This document shows positions 41,928-49,709 of a stretch of DNA of 64,000 nt, one piece after another. Where the stretch lies: the NCBI RefSeq assembly GCF_900590755.1, contig NZ_UUOC01000052.1, positions 248,001 through 312,000 on the forward strand, given 5' to 3'. The stretch is from Pseudomonas viridiflava. Its GTDB lineage: Bacteria > Pseudomonadota > Gammaproteobacteria > Pseudomonadales > Pseudomonadaceae. The translations under genes were made by a program, and so were the position numbers. The notes under the pieces are model-generated. The model ran no database searches, was not told the origin of the DNA, and was given only the letters and a program-made list of their open reading frames with translations. The stretch's first letter is position 1; each line of letters opens with the position of its first letter.

Positions 41928-44444
41928 CTAGAACGCGTAACTAACCGTCGCGCTGACATTGCGCTCCTCGCCCATGTAGCAAAAGCTCAAGCTGGCACAG
42001 GTGGCGATGTAGGATTCGTTGGTCAGGTTGTTGGCATTCACCCGCACATCCACGCCTTTAATGCCGACCTTGCTCAGGTCATAGCCCACCGAGGCATCGA
42101 ACAAAGTGTATGACGGCACCTTCATGGTGTTTTCCGCATCTGCCCAGCTGTAGCCCACGTACCGAACCCCGGCCCCGAGACGCAGCCCGTCCAGCGCGCC
42201 GTCGTTGAAGGCATAGTCACCCCAGAGCGAAGCCATGTGCTTGGGTGCCTGGGTGGGTGAGTTGCCCTTGTTTTCGATGGGATTGGTGGCGGTGCTCAAG
42301 GTGCTGACCATCGACTTCGAATATTCGATATCGGTCAGCGTGTAGCTGCCAAGCAGTTTGAAGTTGTCGGTCAACTGCATGTGCGCCTCAAGTTCCAGGC
42401 CCTGGGAGCGGACGGCGCCGATGGGGCGATAGAAATTCTCCTGGGGCAGCTTGGATGCCAGGTTCTCCTGATCAATGCGGAACACCGAGGCGGTGAACAG
42501 ATTGTCCGTCCCCGGCGGCTGATATTTGATCCCGGCTTCCCACTGCGTGCCATCGGTAGGCGCCAGGGGATTGCCTGCGCTGTCGGAGTAGGAGTTCGGG
42601 TTGAATGACTCGGAATAGCTCAGGTAAGGCGCGATCCCGTTATCGAGGAGATAGAGAACCCCGGCTCGGCCAGTGAGTTTGGTGCGTCGGTCGCTGATTT
42701 CGGTGCCCGCCGGACGCCCGGTTTCAGCCAGGCGATTCTCGTCGGAAGTTTTCACCCAGTCCTGGCGCAAACCCAGGGAGAAGCGCCACTTGTCCAGCTC
42801 GATCAAGTCTTGGGCATAGACGCCCGTCTGCTCCAGGCGGCGCAGGTAACTGGTCGGGCTGTAGTAACTGATCGCTGAATTGCCATACGCCGGATTGAAG
42901 CCATTAAGTGGCGCCACGGAGCCGCTGGTCCAGTCCACCACGGTCTTGCGTCGCTGGTAGTCGACGCCCAGCAGCGTCGTATGTTTGGCTGCCCCGGTAA
43001 AGAATTCCGCCTGAAGCATGTTATCGACGATGAACGCGTGGAGGCGCTCGTCGCCGCCGGAGTAGTAGCGGGTCAACTCATTGCTGGTCGGGGTCGTCCA
43101 GTCATAGGCGTAAACCTGATCCATGTTGACCTTCGAATCCAGGTAGCGAAAGTTCTGCCTGGCAGTGAAGACGTCGTTGAAGCGGTGTTCGAATTGATAG
43201 CCGAAGGATTGTTGATTGCGGCTATAACCGTCCACGCCGGGTTCGCCGTCGAAGAAGTGCTCGGAAATGCGTTGCCCGTTGCGTTGGTGCAGTGTGCCAC
43301 TGGCCGGTACGCCACCGTGATAACCACCTTTGGGGTCATGCTGCAGATAAGCCTGAAGGGTCAGCGAGGTGTCTTCACTGAAGTCGATGCTGACGGTCGG
43401 TGCCAGGGCGTAGCGTTTCTCTTCGACGTGATCGAATTGGGTGTCGGATTTGTCAGTCAGCCCCGTAAGTCGATAGGCAATGCGCTTGTCATCATCCAGC
43501 GGCCCGCTGAAGTCGAAGCCCACCCCGCGCTGACCCTGAGTGCCGACAGTGGTCTGGATCTGGTGATAAGGCTCGTACAGCGGTTTCTTGCTGGTCAGTG
43601 CCACCAGACCGCCCGGTGAACTGCGCCCGTAAAGCACCGAAGAGGGACCTTTGAGGATATCGACCCGCTCCAGGAAATACGGATCGACCTGCATGGTGCT
43701 GTAAGTCCCGCTATCGCCCATGGACTTGAGGCCGTCCAGGTAGATGTTATCCACAGAGCCATCGTTGAAACCGCGCATGGCAACGTAATCGTATCGATGG
43801 GTCGCGCCGTATGGATTGGTCAGCACGCCGGGCGTGTAGCGCATGGCCTGAGAAACCGTTTGCGAGCCTTGATCATCCATCTGCTGGCGGGTCACTACCG
43901 AGACAGACTGAGAGGTTTCCAGCAAGGCAGTACTGGTTTTCGTCGCGATCTGGCTATGGGTTGCGTTGTACCCATCCATGCTGCCCAGTGCGTTACCCAG
44001 CGCGAAGCCGCGAATATCGGTGGTGGGCAACGACATCGCCTCGCCAGCAGACGCGCGCAGTACATAGTTGCTGCCATCTTGCGACACCGCTTGCAGGCCG
44101 CTGCTGCCGAGCAGAATGGCCAAGGCCTGATCTACGGAATAGCTCCCTTGCAAGCCAGGAGATTGGGCGGCCGCCGTCTGTGTCGGGGTGGCTGCCAGGG
44201 TAATACCGGCCTGTCGGGCGAACTGGTTCAGCGCTTCGCCCAGTGGCCCGGCTGCAATCGCGTAGCTGCGGGCTGTGCCGACCGTCCCTGCCGCTTCCTG
44301 AGCCTGAAGCTGAACAGGCAACGCTATTGCGCCCAAAGCCACGCACATCATGGCGGTGCGAATGGCTGTAGTAAGGCGTGTCACTCCTGAAAAATCGGAG
44401 TCATTCACATTGCTTGATTGCGATAGAGCTCGAAGCCGGGTCAT
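41928..44444 (-). CDS. TonB-dependent siderophore receptor with STN domain
   Basis: Outer-membrane iron-siderophore receptor and surface-signalling transducer, 838 residues. The start is at MTRLRALSQSSNVND; a signal sequence ends near QLQAQEA. The STN (secretin/TonB short) domain follows (YAIAAGPLGEALNQFARQAG), which in this class contacts FecR. Then come the plug (about 165-290, DILKGPSSVLYGRSSPGG) and the 22-strand barrel ending in the standard C-terminal Phe (VSATVSYAF). The ligand cannot be named. It is the third gene of a fecI-fecR-receptor unit 87 bases downstream of fecR. Confidence 0.95.
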   Translation of the reverse strand: MTRLRALSQSSNVNDSDFSGVTRLTTAIRTAMMCVALGAIALPVQLQAQEAAGTVGTARSYAIAAGPLGEALNQFARQAGITLAATPTQTAAAQSPGLQGSYSVDQALAILLGSSGLQAVSQDGSNYVLRASAGEAMSLPTTDIRGFALGNALGSMDGYNATHSQIATKTSTALLETSQSVSVVTRQQMDDQGSQTVSQAMRYTPGVLTNPYGATHRYDYVAMRGFNDGSVDNIYLDGLKSMGDSGTYSTMQVDPYFLERVDILKGPSSVLYGRSSPGGLVALTSKKPLYEPYHQIQTTVGTQGQRGVGFDFSGPLDDDKRIAYRLTGLTDKSDTQFDHVEEKRYALAPTVSIDFSEDTSLTLQAYLQHDPKGGYHGGVPASGTLHQRNGQRISEHFFDGEPGVDGYSRNQQSFGYQFEHRFNDVFTARQNFRYLDSKVNMDQVYAYDWTTPTSNELTRYYSGGDERLHAFIVDNMLQAEFFTGAAKHTTLLGVDYQRRKTVVDWTSGSVAPLNGFNPAYGNSAISYYSPTSYLRRLEQTGVYAQDLIELDKWRFSLGLRQDWVKTSDENRLAETGRPAGTEISDRRTKLTGRAGVLYLLDNGIAPYLSYSESFNPNSYSDSAGNPLAPTDGTQWEAGIKYQPPGTDNLFTASVFRIDQENLASKLPQENFYRPIGAVRSQGLELEAHMQLTDNFKLLGSYTLTDIEYSKSMVSTLSTATNPIENKGNSPTQAPKHMASLWGDYAFNDGALDGLRLGAGVRYVGYSWADAENTMKVPSYTLFDASVGYDLSKVGIKGVDVRVNANNLTNESYIATCASLSFCYMGEERNVSATVSYAF

Positions 44445-44531
44445 GGGCAGTTCCGTGAAAGTCAGTGAGTTGGCAAAGGGACTGATCTCTAAGCCGAACC
44501 CATGAGCGAAACCCGCCAAAAAAAGAAAAAG

Positions 44532-45530
44532 TCAGGCCTGACGCTGCACAGTCACCCACCAGCGTGTGCGGTACTGGAGTCGCACAGGCAGAGTCTGAGT
44601 CAGCACCGTGAGCAGTTTGTCGGTGTCTTCCAGGCGGAACACACCGGAAAGCCGCAGGTCGGCGATCTCGTCTGCGCAGCCAAGATAGCCATGGCGATAA
44701 CTGCCCACCTCGGTGAGGAAATCCTTCAGGCGCATGTCACGGGTCACGATCAGGCCTTCCGCCCAGGCGCCAGCGTCCATATTCAGCGTCGGTAACCGCA
44801 CGGCCTGCTGCGACGACACCTGATAGTGCTGACCGGCTGCGACACTGATGGGCGATGCGGCGGGTGAACGAATGATCGACTGGCCTTCAAGAACGCTGAT
44901 GCGGGTGTGGTCCTGGTACTGCCTGACCACGAAACGCCCGTTGACACCCTCGAACAGCCCATGTCGACTTTGCACCAGCAGCGGACGTCGGGCCGAGTTG
45001 TTTGGGTCGGCGCCACACGCCACGAGGATTTCCCCGCGATGCAGGGTGATCAGCCGATGCACTGCGTTGAAGTCGTGGTCCACTGCGCTGTCGGTGTTCA
45101 ATTGCAAGGCCGTGCCGTCCGGCAGCTGATAGCGACCGCGTTGCCCAACCTGGGTCGCGTAGTCCGCGCGCCACTGCTGCCAAGGCATGACCTCGCGAGT
45201 CACCCATGCACTGGAACCGACAACCACGAGGCCGGACAGCAGTTTCAGCGCCTGTCTGCGTCCCAGGCGTTGCGCGCTGTTTTCCAGTGCTTCGAGAGCC
45301 GCGCCTGAATTCGGCAGGGTCTGAAAGCGGCTATTGAGTTCGCCGCTCAGGATCTGAATGCGTTGCCAGGCACATTCGTGATCAGCGTGTTCGGTGCGCC
45401 ATTGTTCGCATTGCTGGTGCAGCCTGGGGTTGTTGGCCTGACTGTTGAGGCGCAACGACCATTGAATCGCCTGTTTCACGATCTGCGCAGAGGGCTGACC
45501 CTCATGAGCATGTGCCGAAGCCCTGCTCAT
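44532..45530 (-). CDS. FecR-type anti-sigma/sigma regulator
   Basis: Inner-membrane signal carrier between the receptor STN domain and the ECF sigma factor. It has 332 residues. A short cytoplasmic N-terminus (about 1-80, with the SLRLNSQ...W...W pattern of sigma binding) is followed by a membrane helix near LKLLSGLVVVGSSAW and a periplasmic FecR domain (YQLPDGTALQLNTDSAV, RGEILVA). Its ATG overlaps the fecI stop by four bases, setting the start. Confidence 0.92.
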   Translation of the reverse strand: MSRASAHAHEGQPSAQIVKQAIQWSLRLNSQANNPRLHQQCEQWRTEHADHECAWQRIQILSGELNSRFQTLPNSGAALEALENSAQRLGRRQALKLLSGLVVVGSSAWVTREVMPWQQWRADYATQVGQRGRYQLPDGTALQLNTDSAVDHDFNAVHRLITLHRGEILVACGADPNNSARRPLLVQSRHGLFEGVNGRFVVRQYQDHTRISVLEGQSIIRSPAASPISVAAGQHYQVSSQQAVRLPTLNMDAGAWAEGLIVTRDMRLKDFLTEVGSYRHGYLGCADEIADLRLSGVFRLEDTDKLLTVLTQTLPVRLQYRTRWWVTVQRQA

Positions 45531-46027
45531 GGCGTATACCGAAGCAGATAACAGTGATACAGCGCATCGGCGATATAACGCTCCACGGAACGCAGCGAGA
45601 CACCCATTTGCTCGGCGATCTGTTTGTAGGGCATGCCTTCGCACTGGGCGAGCAAAAACGCCTGACGGACCTTGGGTTTCAAGCCGTCGAGCATTTTGGC
45701 GATGCTTTCCAGCAACTCGAAAACCAGCTGCCGTGACTCTGGCGAAGGCGTTTCGTGAGAGGGCTGATGGGCGATGGCTTCAAGGTAGGCGCGTTCCAGC
45801 TCTTCGCGCCGCCAATGGTCGATGACAATCCCTCGGGCGACTGTGCGCAGAAAGGCACGCGGAGTCTTCAATTCCAGCAACTCGTGCCGATTGAGCAGGC
45901 GGACAAAGGTGTCCTGCGCCAGATCCGCCGCATCGGCGGCATTCCCCAACCGGCTACGCAGCCAGGCATTGAGCCAGCTGTGATGATCGATGTAGAGCGT
46001 ACGCATGTTGCTGTGATGAGAGGGCAT
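45527..46027 (-). CDS. FecI-type ECF sigma factor
   Basis: Extracytoplasmic sigma factor for the receptor gene, 166 residues. Region 2 is LYIDHHSWLNAWLRSRLGNAADAADLAQDTFVRLL and the -10 recognition helix; region 4 is KVRQAFLLAQCEGMPYKQIAEQMGVSLRSVERYI. The ATG at 46027 follows GCGCGAT... with no clear Shine-Dalgarno; the ATG at 46006 is an alternative. The gene is preceded by a Fur box and followed by fecR with a 4-base overlap. Confidence 0.93.
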   Translation of the reverse strand: MPSHHSNMRTLYIDHHSWLNAWLRSRLGNAADAADLAQDTFVRLLNRHELLELKTPRAFLRTVARGIVIDHWRREELERAYLEAIAHQPSHETPSPESRQLVFELLESIAKMLDGLKPKVRQAFLLAQCEGMPYKQIAEQMGVSLRSVERYIADALYHCYLLRYTP

Positions 46028-46053
46028 TGCAGCGCGCCATCCCCGCGCGATGT

Positions 46054-46073
46054 AAATGATAATAAGTCGCATT
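46054..46073 (-). promoter_or_regulatory. Fur box before fecI
   Basis: AAATGATAATAAGTCGCATT fits the Fur consensus (NATGATAATNA-type core with a CATT half), 27 bases before the fecI ATG. Iron-replete repression of the whole fecI-fecR-receptor unit is expected. Confidence 0.7.
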
Positions 46074-46138
46074 GTGTAAAGGCATTGCGGAATTTGCAAC
46101 CGCTCAGGGGATTTGCCTTCGTGTTGGGTATCAGGGCG

Positions 46139-46660
46139 TCACGCCTTCAGATAATCCAGAACCGTCTCGATACTTGCCAGCGATGGCGCTAAAGCCAGTT
46201 GTTGATCTGAACACCACGGATAACTGACCTGTTGCAACCAGTCCATCACCTGCAGAAGCTCTGCCGCAGGGAGCACCAGCATGTGTTCGATGGTGATACT
46301 CAAGTGTGTGGTCAGGCCCGATTCGAACTGCCAGTCGTAGTGCCCGCAACCGAATCGCAGTTCTCCGGTGGCTTTGTCCGACATCCCTACCAGCCATTTG
46401 CACCGGTGCGTAGTCGCGTCGTCTGCCGGCTGCTCGCCCAGGCACAAGGTGTAGACGTTCTCGTACGTTTGCCCGAAGCGCCGCACCAGCACCTCGGCAA
46501 TACCGTCACGGCCCTCGACCTCGGGCGGAAATGAAATGGTGCCGGTGCGCACAATCATCTCCAGCGTGGCATCGCGGGTGAATGCCTGACGCATCAGGTG
46601 TGGGCGGTTGCCGTCTTTGGCCAGGATGTAGTTTTCAATGGACAGGGCTGGAGTGGGCAT
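46139..46660 (-). CDS. SnoaL/NTF2-like protein, unknown function
   Basis: A 173-residue cytoplasmic protein (MPTPALSIENYILAKDGNRPHLMRQAFT). The pattern is an initial helix, an acidic DATLEMIV strand and a long curved sheet with a GHYDWQFES core, consistent with the NTF2-like or SnoaL-like fold used by polyketide cyclases and ketosteroid isomerases. No catalytic set can be defined. It ends 112 bases from the fecI start on the same strand, and its own upstream is the right REP cluster. Confidence 0.7.
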   Translation of the reverse strand: MPTPALSIENYILAKDGNRPHLMRQAFTRDATLEMIVRTGTISFPPEVEGRDGIAEVLVRRFGQTYENVYTLCLGEQPADDATTHRCKWLVGMSDKATGELRFGCGHYDWQFESGLTTHLSITIEHMLVLPAAELLQVMDWLQQVSYPWCSDQQLALAPSLASIETVLDYLKA

Positions 46661-46729
46661 TGCGGGCTCTTTTTGTATTGAGGGGTATCGGTCGATGAGC
46701 TTAGCGCAGGTGTCAGCTCCGGCGCACGC

Positions 46730-47130
46730 CGGGGTATGGCCGACAGACCGCAGCGCCTGTATCGCGGGCAAGCACCGCTCCCACAGGAAGAATGAAGTGC
46801 CCCGTTGGAGCGAGGCTTGCCCACGAAGAAAGCGACGCGTTGTAACAGACAAAACGCGTTATGGCCTTCGCGGGCAAGCCTCGCTCCAACAGACAATGAG
46901 ATTCCCTGTAGGAGTGAGCTTGGTCTGGGCCGCATTCGGACGATGAACGATGACGCGGTATGGCTGACAGAACGCAGCGCCTGTATCGCGGGCAAGCACC
47001 GCTCCCACAGGAAAATGCTGTGACTCGTTGGAGCGAGGCTTGCCCGCGAAGAAAGCGACGCGTTGTAACAGACAAAACGCGTTATGGCCTTCGCGGGCAA
47101 GCCTCGCTCCAACAGAAGATTGAGTACGGG
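46730..47130. repeat. Right REP cluster bounding the iron locus
   Basis: REPs of the same families and order as the left cluster, but reversed: its complement reads CTCAATCTTCTGTTGGAGCG, GCCATAACGCG, GTTGTAACAGACAAAACGCG, TGTGGGAGCGG, and CCGAATGCGGCCCAGACCAAG. By eye about nine bases in ten agree with 41291-41782. It fills the gap before comM. Confidence 0.9.
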
Positions 47131-47232
47131 GGTTGATTTCGGTGTCATCGTTCACACCCTGTATCCATTCCTTCCTTCAAACCCTCGCCCAATGCCGCAG
47201 GATGCGGGTGTCGTTTTTTCAAGGAAGAATCA

Positions 47233-48726
47233 ATGTCTCTAGCCATCGTCCACAGCCGCGCCCAGGTGGGTGTGGAAGCGCCTGCGGTAACTGTCGAAGC
47301 TCATCTGGCCAACGGCCTGCCCGCCCTGACGCTGGTGGGTTTGCCCGAGGGCGCAGTGCGCGAAAGCAAGGATCGGGTGCGCAGTGCGATTCTCAATTCG
47401 GGCCTGAGATTTCCGGATCGGCGCATCACCCTCAACCTCGCCCCGGCGGACTTACCCAAGGATGGCGGGCGTTTTGATCTGGCCATTGCATTGGGTCTGT
47501 TAGCGGCTAACGGCCAGATCCCGCTGGTGGCGTTGCAGGACGTGGAATGTCTGGGCGAGCTGGCGCTATCGGGTGCCATCCGCCCGATTCAAGGCGTATT
47601 GCCCGCTGCACTGGCGGCGCGGGAAGCGGGTCGCACGTTGATCATCCCGGCGGTCAATGCCGAGGAGGCTAGCCTGGCCTCGGGCTTGCGGGTGATTGCG
47701 GTCAATCATTTGCTCGAACTGATCGCCCACTTCAATGGCCAGGCGCCCATCACGCCTTATCAAGCCAGCGGGCTTTTGCATCAGCCTAAACCCTACCCGG
47801 ACCTCAGCGAAGTTCAGGGCCAGACGGCCGCCAAGCGCGCCTTGATCGTCGCGGCGGCTGGCGCCCATAACCTGTTATTCAGCGGCCCGCCGGGGACCGG
47901 CAAAACCCTGCTCGCCAGCCGCTTGCCGGGTTTGTTGCCGCCGCTGGATGAATATGAAGCGCTTGAGGTTGCCGCGATTCAGTCGGTCGCCAGCCAGGTG
48001 CCGCTCACCAGTTGGCCACAGCGACCCTTCCGCCAACCGCACCACTCGGCTTCAGGGCCCGCACTGGTGGGCGGAGGCAGCCGCCCGCAGCCTGGTGAAA
48101 TCACTCTTGCCCATCACGGTGTTTTATTTCTGGACGAGCTTCCGGAGTTTGATCGCCGGGTGCTGGAAGTCCTCCGTGAGCCCATGGAATCGGGACATAT
48201 CGTGATTTCCCGTGCGCGGGATCGGGTGCGGTTCCCGGCGCGTTTTCAGTTGGTCGCCGCGATGAACCCTTGCCCTTGCGGCTATCTGGGCGAGCCAACC
48301 GGGCGCTGCCGCTGCTCCACCGAGCAGATCCAGCGCTATCGCAACAAACTGTCCGGGCCGCTGCTGGATCGAATCGACCTGCATTTGACTGTTGCTCGGG
48401 AAGCTACCGCCCTCAATCCCGGCGTGCAAACGGGTGATAGCACCGCCAGTGCTGCCGTTGTCGTTGCCCAAGCCCGAGATATTCAGAACCAGCGTCAGGG
48501 ATGCGCCAACGCCTTTCTCGATTTACCTGCCTTGCGTAAGCATTGCGCGTTGTCCGGCGCCGACGAATCCTGGCTGGAAACCGCCTGCGAGCGCTTGACC
48601 CTGTCCCTGCGCTCGGCCCATCGCCTGCTCAAAGTGGCCAGGACTCTGGCGGATCTGGAGCGTGCCGAATCCATCAGCAGAAGCCATGTGGCCGAAGCGC
48701 TGCAGTATCGACCGGCGAGTAATTGA
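47233..48726 (+). CDS. comM: ComM/YifB AAA+ ATPase (Mg chelatase-like)
   Basis: Hexameric branch-migration helicase that widens recombination during natural transformation. It has 497 residues. The N-terminal ChlI-like domain (VGVEAPAVTVEAHLANGLPALTLVGLPEGAV) is followed by the AAA+ core with Walker A GPPGTGKT, Walker B VLFLDELPEF and the Mg chelatase-type C-terminal Cys region (AMNPCPCGYLGEPTGRCRCS). GGAAG precedes the ATG by 6 bases. Gene order suggests it once followed ubiK directly. Confidence 0.95.
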   Translation: MSLAIVHSRAQVGVEAPAVTVEAHLANGLPALTLVGLPEGAVRESKDRVRSAILNSGLRFPDRRITLNLAPADLPKDGGRFDLAIALGLLAANGQIPLVALQDVECLGELALSGAIRPIQGVLPAALAAREAGRTLIIPAVNAEEASLASGLRVIAVNHLLELIAHFNGQAPITPYQASGLLHQPKPYPDLSEVQGQTAAKRALIVAAAGAHNLLFSGPPGTGKTLLASRLPGLLPPLDEYEALEVAAIQSVASQVPLTSWPQRPFRQPHHSASGPALVGGGSRPQPGEITLAHHGVLFLDELPEFDRRVLEVLREPMESGHIVISRARDRVRFPARFQLVAAMNPCPCGYLGEPTGRCRCSTEQIQRYRNKLSGPLLDRIDLHLTVAREATALNPGVQTGDSTASAAVVVAQARDIQNQRQGCANAFLDLPALRKHCALSGADESWLETACERLTLSLRSAHRLLKVARTLADLERAESISRSHVAEALQYRPASN

Positions 48727-48744
48727 AGGGGGGCAGATATTCCT

Positions 48745-48816
48745 GTAGGAGCTGCCGAAGGCTGCGAAAGCGATATCCCTGATGCTCCGCTGTTCGCAGC
48801 CTCCGGCAGCTCCTAC
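48745..48816. repeat. REP pair, GTAGGAGCTGCCGAAGGC type
   Basis: Inverted ends around a 30-base centre, between comM and the second LysE gene; the right end has CTCCGGCAG instead of CTTCGGCAG. Confidence 0.9.
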
Positions 48817-48910
48817 AACTCTTGCGGCATCTTGCGGCATCTTGCGAATGGTTTAACAGCTGCATAAAGTGGCGCGCATTCTTGTCATCACGCCCCACGG
48901 AAAACATCAA

Positions 48911-49561
48911 ATGGAATTCAACAACGGCTTCCTGCTCAGCCTGTCGCTGTGCCTGGAGATTGGCCTGGCCAACATGGCGATGATCAATATCGCCATGCAG
49001 CGCGGTTTTGCCCAAGGGGTATGGCTGGGGCTCGGCACCTGTGTTGGCGATCTGGTCTACGCCGTGCTGGCGATGCTCGGTATGGCCGTGTTGCTCCAGT
49101 TCGAGGCGGTGCGCTGGGTGTTGTGGATCGGTGGTTCGCTGGTGCTCTGCTACCTGAGCGTGAAGATGCTGCTCAGTGCATTCCGGCCCGCCGGGGACAT
49201 GCAGCAGGCGGGTGAGCAGTGGGGCAAAACCAAGCTTGCGCTGTTCTCCCGAGGCATCATGCTGGCGATGTCTTCTCCGAGTGCCATCCTGTGGTTTGCT
49301 GCGGTGGGCGGCGCGATCATCGCGCGACAGGGCAACGACCTGGCGACTGCCGGGCTGTTTCTATCGGGATTCTTTGCTGCCGGGGTTTTGTGGTCGATAT
49401 CGCTGTGCGCAGTGGCGTATCAGGGTGGTCGGCTGATTGGCGAGCGCTTGATGAAATACACCTACATTGCGTCGGCGCTGATCTTTGCTTACTTCGCGGT
49501 GTATGTAGTGGTGAGCGGGTATGTGGAGTTTGTGGGCGGCTCAAGTGCGTTTCCACATTGA
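48911..49561 (+). CDS. LysE family transporter
   Basis: A 216-residue six-helix exporter. The ATG (MEFNNGFLLSLSLCLEIG) is used because upstream in-frame residues are polar and unsupported. Compared with the LysE at 30761, it lacks the SPGP motif; GLANMAMINIAM takes that place, as in a more distant LysE clade. MAMSSPSAILWFAAVGGAI is the middle-domain counterpart of the NPKA motif. Substrate unknown. Confidence 0.87.
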   Translation: MEFNNGFLLSLSLCLEIGLANMAMINIAMQRGFAQGVWLGLGTCVGDLVYAVLAMLGMAVLLQFEAVRWVLWIGGSLVLCYLSVKMLLSAFRPAGDMQQAGEQWGKTKLALFSRGIMLAMSSPSAILWFAAVGGAIIARQGNDLATAGLFLSGFFAAGVLWSISLCAVAYQGGRLIGERLMKYTYIASALIFAYFAVYVVVSGYVEFVGGSSAFPH

Positions 49562-49589
49562 TGCACAGCGTCGAAATCCTGCATTTCTA

Positions 49590-49678
49590 GTGGGACCGGC
49601 TTTAGCCGGGAAGGCGGCGGTTCTGTCGATACATTCCATTGGATGGACTGGCCTCTTCCCGGCTAAAGCCGGTCCCAC
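49590..49678. repeat. REP pair, GGGACCGGCTTTAGCC type
   Basis: Inverted GTGGGACCGGCTTTAGCC ends, in the convergent gap with the chemoreceptor gene. Confidence 0.9.
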
Positions 49679-49709
49679 GATTTCACCTGAAACCGTGGGA
49701 CCCTGTCAC

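Noticed and set aside
41241..42113. 290- and 202-residue plus-strand frames across the left REP cluster
   Set aside because: Their peptides repeat because the REPs repeat (RREPL-type phrases); no ribosome site or protein pattern.
46594..47155. 184-residue minus-strand frame across the right REP cluster
   Set aside because: Same reason: translated REP sequence with repeated phrases.
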